DNA from: Saturnia japonica
Taxonomy: Eukaryota > Arthropoda > Insecta > Lepidoptera > Saturniidae
Assembly (NCBI GenBank): GCA_033032175.1
Contig: CM065310.1
Span: forward strand, 6,758,001 to 6,822,000
Length of the DNA: 64,000 bases
Direction of reading: 5' to 3'
Shown here: one piece after another, positions 12,480 to 25,705 of the stretch
Numbering within the stretch: the stretch's first letter is position 1
How the letters are laid out: each line of letters begins with the position of its first letter
Made by a program: the position numbers and the translations under genes
The notes under the pieces: model-generated
What the model saw: only the letters and a program-made list of their open reading frames with translations
Databases searched by the model: none
What the model was told of the DNA's origin: nothing

Positions 12480-12902
12480 AAACAAATATAAAAACATTTG
12501 TCTGTCTGTCTGTTTGTTCCGGGTAATCTCCGAAACGGCTGGACAGATTTTGGCGGAATTATCACTGGCTATCTGCTGATGATAGCTGATGTTATAATTT
12601 AAGCTTCTTTTAATTTGCAACAAGAATTATGGGTCCGCGCAAATAAAGCTTAGTTCTGAAAAACGACGATTTTGGGGCGCTTAAATGGCTTACGCTTAGT
12701 AAACCAAGAGATATATCAAATTAATGTAGTACAGCATTGTAGATGTTTAAAAAGTCCTAAAAAAAGCCAACGAGAGCATATGCTTATTTTCTAAGGATCT
12801 CCCACAACAAGCATTTTTGTCTTTAACATAATCGGGAGCGGGGGTGGCACAATTCGCGCGTGTGGCCGATCGACGGCGAACGCAGCCGCGGGCACAGCTA
12901 GT
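12480..12902 (+). mobile_element. Non-autonomous Helitron-like element
   Basis: The 5' part has 'ctgtctgtctgtttgttcc' and 'gaaacggctggacagattt', wording shared by many insect Helitron-like elements. The 3' end is GC-rich and finishes 'cgggcacagCTAG' at 12898-12901 followed by T, which fits insertion between A and T. No transposase is encoded, so it depends on an autonomous RepHel elsewhere. The exact 5' end is uncertain. Confidence 0.65.
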
Positions 12903-15900
12903 ATCTAATAATATAATCTAATAATGAAATAGATACTTCTTTAACTACTTAATCTGCAATTGCAAAAACAACTCATGACTTTTCCGCCAACGGGATATCA
13001 ATGTTATATAGATGCACGTATGAATGCATTTTCTAGCAAATAAAATATTAGCTATATCACGAACGAATAATTGTCACATAATGATGGCACGTTCCGATAC
13101 TTAAACCCAGCGTTAAACTCGAAACGTGGGAGAACAAAAACCATTTATTCAAATGCAAGAAACGGATCCACTCGGCATATGCACGACTTTATGTTAATAT
13201 ATATAATCATTCCTTTTTTTATATTTGTTAATCAGACTGGCAATTTTAGGGGTGACGTCAGTAGAAACACGTTTTCTATTTAAACAACATGACTTTGTTT
13301 TGTTTTAATGTTAAAGGTTATGGATTTTTAAAATGCAACATTGATAATGCATCTGCGCGTCGAATGTTAAGGTCTCCTAAATAGGTATAACTAAATTATC
13401 CTGTATTCCTTTTATAAGGTAAAGGTCATTCGAAATATCATTTATAAGCTTGCTGCAGTAGTGAATATATATTATATTAAATATAATATATTCATTAGTA
13501 AAGAGTGACTCAAGTTTTAAACTTTGAATGTAATTTGTTTAGGTGTATTAAATTATAAGGAGTATTTATTATTTGTGTCATTTAAGTCTTTATCTATTCT
13601 GGGATTTATATAACAGTACACTTATAACTCTACCAGATTTTGATGGAGCAATAGAAACCCTTGTGGACACCTTGCAAAAAAGTTTTCTAGTCAGTAATTA
13701 ATTGGCAAATAAACATTATTTTGTTAGAATATTGGTGATAAAAACTATTTTCGCGACGTAAAATTATTTAAAAAATTAGCACAACCTTTAGTAAAATCAG
13801 AACTCAGTTTTCTTTAGTTATTTATATTCGTAAGTTGACAACCTAAAACCCTATAAAATAGAAAGCGAAACAAAATAAACAATTTGTTCTGGTGCGGACA
13901 AGATTGATAGCAATTAGTATCTTAGCTTGTTGCAAATACAGACGTGGGAGAACATATATAGAACATGTGAACTAGTTAAAAAGTGTCCGGTTAAAGCCTT
14001 GAATGAACTATTATCGTATAACAATAACGACACTTGCAAATCTTGATCAGTATCTCGAAGTCGCTGTTGTTTCGTAATGTCAACTTTTCTGCAAACTATG
14101 ATATATCATTGTTGGAATATAGCTTTTTGTTATTATTAGAAAAGCCTTAAAGTTTTAAAGTTGTTAAGCTTAAGTAAAATGTTGAATTACATATAATGAT
14201 TATGATTAGTTTACAATAAAAGTATGATCACTTAGGGATATCATGAAAAAATATCTTACTACTATTAACAGTACTAATGATGTGAATTATGTTTTAGAAA
14301 TCATCTCCTTGGTTGACGTCTTCACCTAAATGGGTAAATAGGTAAATGATATAAAATAAATACAATTCAAAATTATTTCCAATAACTTATACAGTTCTCA
14401 GAGCCAAGTGTTAGTTGAATTTGGGACATTATGAAATTTAATATCCTTTTTAAAATTATACGAATTTTCAAGATCACCAAGAAATGTAGACGTAAAAACC
14501 GCACCCAGTCCCCACTATCATAATATCATCTGACATCACAGTCTGCAGCTAATGGCCATAAGCCCAAAGGATTGCAAACAAACTGAGACAAGATAAAAGA
14601 AAAAGTTAGCATGGAACAGGTTTTATACATACATATTTATACATGCAACCCATATATTTATAACTCATAATTATCACACATCACAGATAAGATTTTCTAT
14701 TATATGTGTTAATCTTGTATAGTGTATAAGTCTAAAATGCGAAGGTAGACGAGAAAATTAATACGTAGTTTAGTATTATACTTTTCTATAAAACCCAAAG
14801 AGTAAAAAAATTAATAGGTAAGTACATATATTCTAATATAATATTCCTCACATAAATTAAGCAGATAATAAAGCATAGCAAAGATTACTTTTTTAAATTA
14901 CTTTTTAGCATAAATAATTGATACAGCGTAAACTATATTTGAAAGATTAACTAAATTTTTTATCCACACCTTTTTATTCATTTCAATAAAATATGTATTT
15001 CAAAATGTTACGTCTTTCGTAGTAGTTTTCAATAAAAATATAAAATACAGTGACGCGATACAAAAAGTTCGATTACCTTACTTAAATGAAGATGTCTAAG
15101 AAATAATACGTTTTTTTTTTTGGAAATGAAATCATTCAAATTTCTCACGCCTACCAAAGCAGTTTTTGTCCAAAACTCTTAAAAAGATTGGAGCAACATC
15201 GCCGGAAGCCACGCCATCCCACTGCGTCCACGCATTAATGATAGCCATCTCACCAATTACTTTAGTATTAAATAATACATCCTCGTAGAGGGTGCGCCTC
15301 GTTGTGAAAGCACCTAAAATATTTCAAATAGTATCACATTTTAACATTAAAGTAATATAGATCGAGATAACTGGATATTATGAAAGTTGGACATCGTTTT
15401 AACCTTCATCTGTAATGCAATCTAACAAATTAAGCATACGACAAAATATAAAGTTAAGTATATGTTAATCGAATAAATCATAACCGCAAATGACGCAACA
15501 ATCAAGTCATCAGCAAAATTAATTAACCCGAATAGTCATAATGGATATAAAGAAAACGAGGGGAAAATTGTTCACGATATAATAACTAATTTTATAACCA
15601 TTTCTGATAATAAATCAGTGAAAAGGTTACCATTTACATATATCATCGTATATGAATAATAATATAAACTATAACGAGCCATTCGATGATCTTTGTAGGT
15701 GTTCAAACTTGTCTAAATTAAACTAGTTTTTGTAATGAATTACAATCTGCCGCAATCGAGCGGTCAAAAGCTTTGGAAAATCTTTAATGGTGTTAAATTG
15801 CGAGACTTTATTTTATTTTTAAATCGATTATTCGCTTCATCGCTTCCTTAAACAAGTCGCCGTCAATACAAAACGGTATTATTTTACAACAGCCATCGAC

Positions 15901-17050
15901 TCTACTATTAAGTACTACAGGAAACCCACAAAGGGTTAGACGGAGTTATGATTTGAATGCAAAAAAAACCTCAGTTACGTGATTACTTTTAGTTATTTCC
16001 AACAATCGTAATCAAAAATATGAAAGTTGGTGTGTTACGTTATGCTTTATCAATTATCTATATCTTAAATAATAGCATCATCGTCTTGCTAGACAAAGTT
16101 ATCGACGCATACAAAAGAGATCATTGTGGATCACATTTTATTGGTTCAAACAATAAACTCTCAAATGAAACACGACCGAGCCTTATCTTGTGTACGTGTT
16201 AGCTTTATAGTGAGTTTAACAAACAAAAGGAGATTGGCTACGGACGCAGGCTTCGAAGGGCCAGCGATAAATAGAGGGGGAAACGATACGGTGCGTGCAC
16301 GCATTCAAAGAAGCCGCAGGATAAAACTTTTTGCGATGCAGGCTTTTAGAAAAAGTATAGAACTTTAGTAGCGTGAGAAATATCTTTGAAAACCTTCCTT
16401 TTTTACATGTAATTGCAATTAATTTTTGTATCCTCTATTTACCCATGCAACAACATGCGGTACGTGTCGATAGATATGAAATTGGTTTAACATTTTTAGT
16501 CGACTATTATTAGATCATTTGTCGTTCAAAGAACTGATGTTTATTCGGCTGTTATAGGCACAATTAATTAATCATAAATACTTTAGTAGAAATTATGTTT
16601 AATTAATTTTTATTACAACTAATCTTGATTGAACTAAGGAAGTGATTTGTTTATAAAATACGTTCAATTGTATATCAAGCACAAATGACAACAAATATTT
16701 TAAATACATAGTCATAGTTTATAACTGCGTATCCTTTTCCATGAGAAAAATCTCTCAATTAGTTAATACTGGCGTAACCAAGACACGGTGTCATTTAAAT
16801 GAATCATCGTACCGTTAAATTCTTTATGTTGAAGCGAATAATCTCACTAAATTATTTACTTGCATACCGCGTCAATTCGTGACATAGATAAACAAAAGAT
16901 TTTAAAGATTCAAATCGAGAATTATTTCTTGTGCCAAATTTTAATTAACGATATAAAAAATTGCAACGTCTCCTTTTGTTTCTTTAATAGTATTCTCAAA
17001 TCAGGTATTTTACTTGTAAATATACATTTCAATTTTATTTAGTTTATTTA
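12903..17050. other. Long spacer, no gene seen
   Basis: About 4 kb without a supportable gene or a recognisable repeat family. An AT-rich near-palindrome sits at 13463-13494. Open frames of 60-80 codons at 13071, 16020, 16126 and 16860 show no domain, no consistent codon usage and no plausible splice context. It may be intron or intergenic sequence. Confidence 0.5.
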
Positions 17051-17052
17051 AG

Positions 17053-17150
17053 ATCAGCTGTGCCTCACGGTTTCACCCGTGTGAAATTTATTCGGCCAAC
17101 TCTTCACTTTTCTCCGTCAAAGCAACTCTTAGCGCTCTAAATATTATTAT
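17053..17150 (-). mobile_element. Helitron-like 3' end fragment (family F)
   Basis: Starts 'agctgtgcctcacggtttca' on the plus strand, i.e. a minus-strand element ending in 'gtgaggcacagct'. It shares 'tttcac..gtg.gaaatt' with 27878-27920. Short and non-coding. Confidence 0.5.
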
Positions 17151-18384
17151 TATATATTTGATTAATTAATTGTAGTTAACGTCATTTCAGTCTTAGTTCA
17201 TGGTCGAAGCTCAGTTGTAACTGAGACAGACGCAGCCACCGGAGCCTTCTCTATCGTTCCTGTCCAATGAGCTGAGAAAGTTACTTGTCGTTTGCGGTAA
17301 TTAAAAGGTCCACTTTATTTTACTTCATTCACCGACGAGTTACCAAACCAGTGGTTTTAAAACCAAGAAACTACATTTAAATATGGTGAAGATATATAAC
17401 ATGCAATTCTAAATGGTAGAATTCAATAGATTTAAAAATGTATATGACTAAAATGAGATTAAACCCTCAATAAATAGACAGTGAAGACCTATAAAATAAT
17501 GGAAAAAATAAAGTAAGTTGTAATTAGAAATAAGTAGGTGTAATTGTATGCAATTAAAAAAAGAAAACTAAGTAGAATGAAGGCAACAAAATTACTTAAT
17601 ATAAAAACCAAGCTTTGAAATTATATTTATAAGTGTGAAACAAACGAAATTAACTATTGTTTATTTGGTTGACATGGCACTAGGTATTTTATAACTATAT
17701 CCAGAGAGCATTAATATAATTAAACCACAAAAATTCCATCAAGACCACTGTGAGTTCTCATCAAAATAAATTTAACGTACGGCCTTTTCAAACAAATGCA
17801 TCGGACTCGTTTACTAAGTTTTTGTGTTTGTTAAAAAATGAACCATAAAATATATGGTGGTCACATCGGTGAAGATAAACTGGTTGACGTACCAATCAAG
17901 TGAGCATAGCCCGACGTTTAAGACAAGGACCCCACTATATAGGACATAAGTGTACAGAAAGAGACGGAAATTCATTTACTGTGGACTTAAAAATGCACAG
18001 GTGCAGTGTGTCAGTTCTTTGTAATATTTTTTTTTCCTACAGAAACCAGCCAGATTCGGCTACATTAAGGATTTTAATATAATTTGTGGTTACAACGATT
18101 GTAGCGATCAAAGATTTTTTATTTGTTTTATGTAAGTATTTGTACAACGTTAGTTACAAGGAAAATTAAAATACTCTTGCCTAACAATGAAATACGACAA
18201 TGAATTAAGTGAGAAACTAATATAACATCGGCAGAATTACTGTATATTTTATAATAAGAATTGCTACAAATTAATTACCATAATTCAATAAATAGCCATA
18301 TGTGAATGTTGTATATTTTACCCACAAGTATATAATTAAATCGTTGTGATGAGTGATTTAGATAGGCAGAATATTGAGTATATA
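17151..18384. other. Spacer, no gene seen
   Basis: A GC-richer patch at 17205-17300 includes a CCAAT-like 'gtccaatgag' sequence but no gene can be tied to it. The rest is AT-rich. Confidence 0.45.
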
Positions 18385-18655
18385 ATTTTTCAGAATTCAC
18401 TTACATTTACTGATTTGAATTAGTAACATTATCGACTGACGGTGAAAGAAAACATCGTGAGGAAACTTGAACACTTGTGAAATATTCTTCTAGTACAACT
18501 GTATGTGGGAACAATGTAGAACTGTGTATTCTCGGTGTATGAAGTTGCCAATACATCGTGGGCTGGCGTCGTGATTATTTACCTCGGGATGAAAGAAACC
18601 TTTGCTCAGCAGTGGCACATCTACAGACTGGTTTATTAGTATAATAAGGGTTGTA
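18385..18655 (+). repeat. SINE family C, 5'-truncated copy
   Basis: Body matches 25806-26040: 'tttactgatttgaatt', 'ggtgaaagaaaacatcgtga', 'gccaatacatcgtgggctgg', and 'tttgctcagcagtgg'. The tRNA-like head present at 25706 is missing here, as expected of a 5'-truncated retrocopy. Confidence 0.65.
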
Positions 18656-18724
18656 TGGCCAAATCCAAAACTATGTGTAACTGAGGACAATGTCGTAAAG
18701 AGTCATGAGCTCAATTTATGAGAA

Positions 18725-19000
18725 AGTATATATCTATACAATATTATAAAGAGGAAAGATTTGATTTTTTGTTTGTAATGAATAAACTAAAAAACTACTG
18801 GACGGATTTAAAACATTCTTTCACCAATATAAAGCTACAGACAGTATCAGCGAGTAACATAGGCTATATTATAATTTCAAAAAATAATTTATTCTTCATA
18901 TAGATAGTTTTACACAAAGTATAAAAAATTGCCTACACGAGTGCGTTGGCGAGGTTTGTCGTATAAAATTAACACGGGTGAAACTGTGGGACACAGCAGG
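18725..19000 (+). mobile_element. Helitron-like family G, copy 1
   Basis: Collinear with 56577-56835: 'aatattataaagaggaaaga' near the 5' end, 'ctactggacggattt', 'ataggctatattataattt', 'attaacacgggtgaaactg', ending 'gtgggacacagcagg'. The terminal CTAG has drifted to CAGG. Non-coding. Confidence 0.65.
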
Positions 19001-20039
19001 TAAGTATATAAATATATAAGTACTAAGGAGAGAGAAATCGAAACCATTGTAACACAAACGAATTTTGCTAATCATGATCAAAACTTAGAAAGGAATGTAT
19101 TTTTCAAAATGAATAAAGTGACTCATTTTTATACCTAATTGTTATATTTCGAACAACCTCTTGAAATCTTGAGCTTTATAATATTACTAATTAGTATAGA
19201 CTGGGTTTTGTGTGTAAATTCCATGATCTACTCAAGTAGACATGGCTTCCGAACAAAATGTTTTCTAAATGTAAAAAAGACATAAGAATAAATGAATTCA
19301 ACTATCAAGGTTATGTCGCATTCATACCTTTGATGTTCGATCAATAGAATTCATTTGTCAAGACATCAATAAAACACTTGCGCTCAACATGTGTGACGGC
19401 ACAAGGGCAGTCCGGTCACGAGAACACGTATCAAGAGCAGAAAAGTGATTTGTATTGCCGTAGAAACAAGCACATAAGCCATTTTGTTTCAAGCAGCGTC
19501 ATTTATTGCGACACAAACTTAGAAACTTATTACCGAATTTATATTTCCAGTCAAATAAATGCTTCCTGCACAATTCCTTTTGTTATAATAGCACGACAAA
19601 GTGACGGCACTGTGCCTGATTGTAAATACCATCGAAAGATCTTATAATCCATCGCCAGTAGTCCTTGTCGAGCCGGCTTGCAAGCTTCTCAAATCCCGAA
19701 ACATGACAAATCAAAAGACAGTTACTGCCGTGTGATCCAGTCGGGTAACGATCCCCAACACCTCGACTGATAACTGGATATACTCCGCCTGATCCTGGAA
19801 TGCGACACGCCTCAGCATGCCACTATGGTGCTTGTTTATATGTCACGGATGCAATGTGCTAACCCATGTAATGAGTTTTTAAAATCTTTACCATTGTTGT
19901 CTCACAACATCATGATTAACAATTTACAGCAAAGTTGATTCTGCAGTTTATCAATTTTATTTAGGGTGTGTTGGTATAAGATATTTATTAGGTTTCGCTT
20001 GGAAGCCTAATCTATACTTAATATATACATTTTTATTAT
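19001..20039. other. Spacer, no gene seen
   Basis: Slightly GC-richer at 19380-19840, with an 89-codon plus frame (19378-19647) lacking any recognisable domain or splice-supported extension. Not called as a gene. Confidence 0.45.
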
Positions 20040-20580
20040 TAAAAACACGCTAAGCTCTGAAACTACTAGTCGGATTCGAAAAACTCTTTTTGTAAATGAT
20101 AGCCAGATTCACGTAAAATAGATAGGCTATCTAACATCATGCTACAACTGTCAGCTAGCTTTAAATATTGATTTTTAGCGAACTGCTTTATCCGCGTGCA
20201 CTGGCGTAATGGTTAATTATACGTAAATACAATGTTTTACAAGAATATTAGTCCATAGTATATCAAAAAAGAAATCTACGATATCATATATTTATCTATT
20301 TCTTTTACATAAGCCGCAATAAAAGGAATTTTGCGTTTTTTTTCTGTTGAATATTAAAAACTTTATTTATGAGCATTACTTTTAGGCATGGCATATTAAT
20401 AATCCTTACGAATAAAAGTTACTTCGTCATAAAGACAATTTTATGAAGTTAAATTTTGCCCTTTATAGCATTTCATTTGGACACATAGCTTAGGAGATAA
20501 TGAAAACTTAAAATAATTTATATTTGCTGGAAGTGAGAACAAGTATGATATGCTACACGAGTGAAACCGTGGGGCACATT
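20040..20580 (+). mobile_element. Helitron-like family A, copy 1
   Basis: Collinear over about 540 bp with 42445-43059 and partly with 43970-44205: 'gtcggattcgaaaaa', 'gatagccagattcac', 'aaatattgattttt', 'ctggcgtaatggtta', and 'gaaaccgtggggcaca' at the 3' end. The last bases of the terminus are degraded. No ORF. Confidence 0.7.
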
Positions 20581-20639
20581 CAGTATCAATAAATAAATTT
20601 AATTACTGAACATACTTGCAAGTACGCAAGACAATTTTA

Positions 20640-20740
20640 TGCAAGTTTGTTATTAGGTCACTAGGTTTCGCTTATGATAAGACTGGTATGTTGTTCTTGG
20701 ACCCAAGTTCCTAAATTGAATAAAGATTAAAAAAAATGAA
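20640..20740 (+). repeat. LINE 3' tail fragment
   Basis: Ends 'cctaaattgaataaagatta' followed by an A-run, the polyadenylation-like end of a non-LTR retrotransposon. No coding part remains. Confidence 0.45.
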
Positions 20741-22189
20741 CAGTATCAAATCAACTTGTCAATAAATTAGCGTAATGAACAGGATAATAAAAGTCCTACT
20801 GAAATGAAGAATCCAATAAGACAAAAAATTCTTAATAAGATCAGTCATACCAAAAATATATCACTGAAGTATGTTACCTACCACAGAATACAAAAAGATT
20901 TACTAGTAATTTAAGATGATTATATTATTGGTATAATATAGTAAATTACACAGGATTTCAAAAGCATTGAAATCCTTATGTAAAGCATTCCTAATGACTT
21001 TAAAAAAATGCAGTAAAAGTCCTCACGCCGCTCAATGTCCTCGGCTTGAGTTGAGGCCGTCAACTATCTCAAGCCGTACATTCCACACGATCGAGATACA
21101 AACCAAACGTTTGATGTTTGTATATCACATGACAAGTTAATTAATTGTGATAACTGCATTATGATTATAAGAATATGTCTACGACTTCACGAAGACTAGT
21201 TTTACAGATTTCTAAAACGATAGCGTATTTATATTAACCTAGTTTCGCAAATTATAATCCTGTTTCTTAATTATTTATGTAGCGTTTCTATACAGTATGT
21301 TTATTCAAATAGTAGCTAATTTCATAATAGTGGATAATCAAATAGCATTATAAGCAATTTAAAATATGGAATTGTTTGTAAAAGGTGTTATTAAAATAAA
21401 TTAAACTTTTACGGTGGATGATATGATAAAATAAATGGTATTTTATTTATATGTCCACAAAGCTTTACGTGCCGTAACTAAGAAAAGTTTAGCGATTTGG
21501 CTATTCATAGGTAAAAGTTTACTTAATACATATTTCAACATTTTAATTTACAATACTATTTATGCTCACATTATTAATAATGTTAGCATAAATAAATTAA
21601 ATTGTAATATTAATTAAAGTTGAATTGCAGAAAAATAAATTTTATACTTCTGTGTGTTTGGTAATTTAAAATGAAAGTTTTATGCAACAGATTGAAAAAT
21701 TGAATGTTGAAAAAAAAGAAAATTGAATAAGCATAAGGTACTAATTTACTTTTAGTAGAAATAATCTGGAACGAAATAAACACTATCCAGCAATGAATAT
21801 TAACATTAAATCGTTAGCCAATGTGGACTCATTGTGCCTAAATGGTATATTCGAAGCTTAGCTCACGTAACCATTCGTCGTAATATTTAAGCTTTAGTCA
21901 CGAGAACTAGAGAATATTATGACAAAAGTGACATATTTCACGCCCTGCCATATCGCTTTTGGTGGAGTTAAATTCAATTTAATACTCGTGTAATATCACA
22001 CTAAAAACAATGTACTTCTCTACCTTTATTTGAAACTTCGTAACACCGAACTGATTTTGTGAAGAATATATTATTAAGCGGCTTTGTTACAGAGTAATCG
22101 ATTGGAAATTAATTTGTTAAATAATATCTTTTTAAGAATAATCCATATTAATATTGTAAAGTTCAATCAATGAGATTGTATTTTGTTTT
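20741..22189. other. Spacer with one hairpin
   Basis: A perfect 9-bp stem with a further inner stem lies at 21042-21076. Otherwise the sequence is AT-rich with no supportable gene. Confidence 0.5.
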
Positions 22190-22764
22190 TTTGAACACGA
22201 TATTCTCTTGAACTACAAATCAGATTTAAAAAAATACATTTATGTATTTTATAGCCCATTAATTTGTGAACCATGAACGTCAGACATTCTTACAATTGAC
22301 AAGTACGGAATGTGTGAACAACGATAAGCTACACGGGTGCAATGGGGCCTGGCGGCGACCGCGACGCGAAGAAGCTTTGGTCGAATAAATTTAACACATG
22401 TGAATCAATGGTGACACGAGTTTTTGGCGGGATCTTAAAGGCTTAAAGTGACATGTTGTGGTTTTCATTTTTAATTCATTAACTTTAACATTAACATATT
22501 ATGCAATAGTGGTGGCATTTTGCGTGATATAGTTTAGTTGTGCATAAGTGAAGTGGAATATAAATATAAAACAAAAGGCATGCATTTTGAGATCTCACAA
22601 AATTTCCTAGATCGTTCTAACAAGCGAACAACCATCTTGTTAGACGCCACTTTGTATGAAATACCTATTACTACAAAGGTTTGAAAACAATGACGACACT
22701 GGCAAGTGCTTTTTGCGACGCCAAAGCAAGAAGAAGAACAAGAAAAACCATGGGGCACAGCTAG
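22190..22764 (+). mobile_element. Helitron-like family B element
   Basis: The 3' end reads 'atggggcacagCTAG' (22761-22764) followed by T. The body 22428-22764 matches 45568-45890 in reverse: 'ggcgggatcttaaag', 'gtgacatgttgtggtttt', 'gtgaagtggaatataaat', 'gcaagtgctttttgcg'. The part 22190-22427 contains a second 'acacgggtgcaatgggg' motif, suggesting a nested or internally duplicated 3' end. The 60-codon frames here are repeat-encoded. Confidence 0.65.
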
Positions 22765-23621
22765 TATATTATAATTATGACAATCAGTGGAATATGTATA
22801 TGCGAATTATAAAAAAAAATCAATGCAGATTCGTGTGATTAAAAAAAAATCCTTTCAGTGTGTGAACAAACCTTAAACTTACACATGACACAAAACCGAT
22901 TAGATCATTTTAAATTTTTGGAATAAACTAAGAACAAGGCAACCTATCTGTCATTTAAACCGCGGTAGTCTTATTTTTAAATAACAATGCAGTTAAAATC
23001 ATCAACCATTATCTATAAAATTTTCGTAGTGAAGAATGTTTTACTCGATCTCTAAAGATTACTATATTATTACATTTTGTAATGAAAAGCTGAATATTAC
23101 ACCAACATAGTATAAAACAGTACCGATATCCCCCTGAAAACGTGGTTTAATTGTGACATGTACTATTGCGTGATATTGCAATAACGCGCAATCACTCATT
23201 GCATTTACGATCTAAACTTGATCTAAACACGTAACGTTAAACTTTATAATCCATAACATTTATACTTCTTCTAACCAGATTTTAATATGCATAGTTTTCT
23301 AATCAGTTTAGGCAATTTAAGTATTATTCCTGCACACATGAAACATTATACAAAAAAATTGCATCGCATTGGCTTTGGTGCTTGCATTATTTTCGTTGTA
23401 ACTGTTAATTAAGCAAATGTATAAAACAATCGACCAAAAAATGCAAAACGTTAAACAGAGCACATTGAGGTATTTTGTAAAACAGCAGTTTTGAACAGAG
23501 TAGGTAATGCTTGTGATTTCAACCAATATTACGTTTCTACTTAACATACATTGTAAAGCGCTACCTTACAATGGTTTAGTTCAATGGCTGTACGCTAGAT
23601 CGGAGTAATAATAATCTAAGA
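22765..23621. other. Spacer, no gene seen
   Basis: AT-rich sequence without supportable coding exons. Confidence 0.5.
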
Positions 23622-24584
23622 TCCCGCTGCAGGATTATTGTGCTCATCGGTTTTTTGCTGAAAACCAAATTTTTATGTTTATTTATAATTAGGAGAATAT
23701 ATATTTACCAGGATGCCTGTCAAAATTTGGCCGCCAGTATTTTAAATTAAATTACAGTGTAAACTCTTTATAACGATAAACTCCCTATAACGTTAAAGTG
23801 AGCCCAACTTGGTTGGTTTGCGTTAAAACCCACATATTGAAACTTCACTCCATATAACGATAACTCTCTGTAACGACAAAAAATGCTCAGTCCCTTGAGT
23901 TTCGTTATAAAGAGTTTACAGTGTATTTTTAATTAATTTTTGGAAAAAAATATCGTTTACTTGTTCTTTTAAATAAAAAAACGTTGTTTATTACGAACTC
24001 CAAAACAGCATGGATTTTATGTTAGAATAAAAATGCCGCATCTGTTCAGTTGAGAACACTAACATTCGACGCATGCGCAATGGCTTAAATGCGTTGCACA
24101 GCCGGCAATCGCTATCCTTGTCTGACAAATGATGTTACGCGATAACTCTCTTTCACTGTACCTTAAAAATTTATCATCTTTAACAGCCAGTAACCCTTAT
24201 TTACGGCCAGATTTAATTAGGCAACCATATATGATATTTAATAGAAAAAAATTAGCTTCAATTTGATATATAATTAATAAATAAACGTTATAAACGTATA
24301 AATGTATCGAAATCATACCTGTTTACACCTGGCTGCGAAGAGGTGCGGCCAGGTGCGCAACAGCAACCGTGTTTTTTTTTAATCTTCATATAAATTGCCA
24401 TGATGTAGACGTTATTTTATTTAAAAAACAAGTAAACGATATTTGTTACCAAAAATTAATTAAAAATACTGGCGGCCAAATTTTGACAGGCACCCTGGTA
24501 AATATATATTCTCCTAATTATAAATAAACATAAAAATATGGTTTTCAGCAAAAAACCGATGAGCGCACTAATCCTGCAGCGGGA
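23622..24584. mobile_element. Non-autonomous DNA transposon with ~190-bp inverted termini
   Basis: The left arm from 23622 ('tcccgctgcaggatta') pairs with the right arm ending at 24584 ('taatcctgcagcggga'). Pairing continues through 'accgatgagc', a gap-free 'taaatatatattctcc' block and 'actggcggccaaattttgac', and on to 'aacaagtaaacgat' beyond an insertion in the left arm. Total length is 963 bp with no transposase. No target duplication is obvious at the flanks, so the superfamily is unassigned. A pogo-like MITE interrupts the left arm. Confidence 0.75.
23755..23923. mobile_element. pogo/Tigger-like MITE nested in the left arm
   Basis: About 169 bp bounded by TA on each side (23753-23754 and 23924-23925). 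Its near-perfect inverted ends are 'cagtgtaaactctttataac' on the left and the complement of 'cgttataaagagtttacagtg' minus one base on the right. Internal 'ataacgata' repeats are typical of pogo-group termini, where cytosine-rich direct repeats of this kind occur. TA duplication is the rule for Tc1/mariner/pogo elements. Non-coding. Confidence 0.7.
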
Positions 24585-25705
24585 ACGCGTACTATAACAG
24601 TTAAATGAATTTGATTATCTATTTTGTTTTATGGATCTTTACAGGCCTCGATTTAAGTTGGAAATTGCCTACAACATTTTAAAAACTTAACATAAATTTG
24701 AGAAGAGCAAGGAACAAGTATTTAGTGCCTACTTTGTTTGAACGATTCTTAATTTTGCTTGGCCTGTATCTATAGTATTAACTATAAAACCGTACGTAAA
24801 ATGTTTATTATCTCTAGTCCTCTCTCTCTCTCCTATAAATCTCTTCATACCCAAGAATAAAAACACCTGCTGATCATGTCCTGGATCTCCGCAATAATTC
24901 TTGCAGCAAATAATACTTAACCAATCTCGGCAAAGGTGAGCCGCTCCAAGTAAAAGCTCGTGCTAAATCAATGCATGTTCACATTGAGATTTATTACTCA
25001 CAGTAGGAATCAGAAGTCGTGCCTTGCTGTGTTACAAACTAAACCATTATTCACTTTAAATTGACTAGAAGTTAATTCTCAATTGATTCTTAATGAAAGG
25101 AAAATTTGCTGGTCAACAACTAAATATTGGAAGTTGTTCTAATTTAACTCTTAATTTTTTTAAATTATTATCCACGCAGTTCGTTTCCACTACCGATATA
25201 GGTCTTCACGTAATGAAAGGATTCAGCTATAATATAAGTACGAAGCCAATGTACACAATTTGTGAATGATCTAATTTATTGGGCATTTTCAACCTGTCTT
25301 TTTTTCAGTATACAAGAAACTATAAATTTAGACAGCCTTAGCAAGAATGGAACTCCACCTTTTTTATTTCTGTTGTTTACAGAAACAGACGCAACTTGAT
25401 CTAATTGTTTAATGCTTCTCTCAGTACTGGATATTAACAGTGAACTATTTATATCCTGTGTATTTGATGATACAATATAAAGTAATTATTATTAGAACAA
25501 CGATACATATTTCCAAAGGCGTTTTGTAATGTATTAGTAACTTGCAATATTAATAATGAAATATACATTAAGAACGTAATATTTGCGACTGATATGTTAA
25601 GAACAGAGACTTTTGTATTCTTTGTAGACATTACATAAGTAGTTAAGTATATCGCTTGCTAATTTTCAACATTAACAATAATATAGCTAAATTCTAAATA
25701 AAAAA
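24585..25705. other. Spacer, no gene seen
   Basis: Contains a short CT tract (about 24819-24832). No coding exon is supported. Confidence 0.5.
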
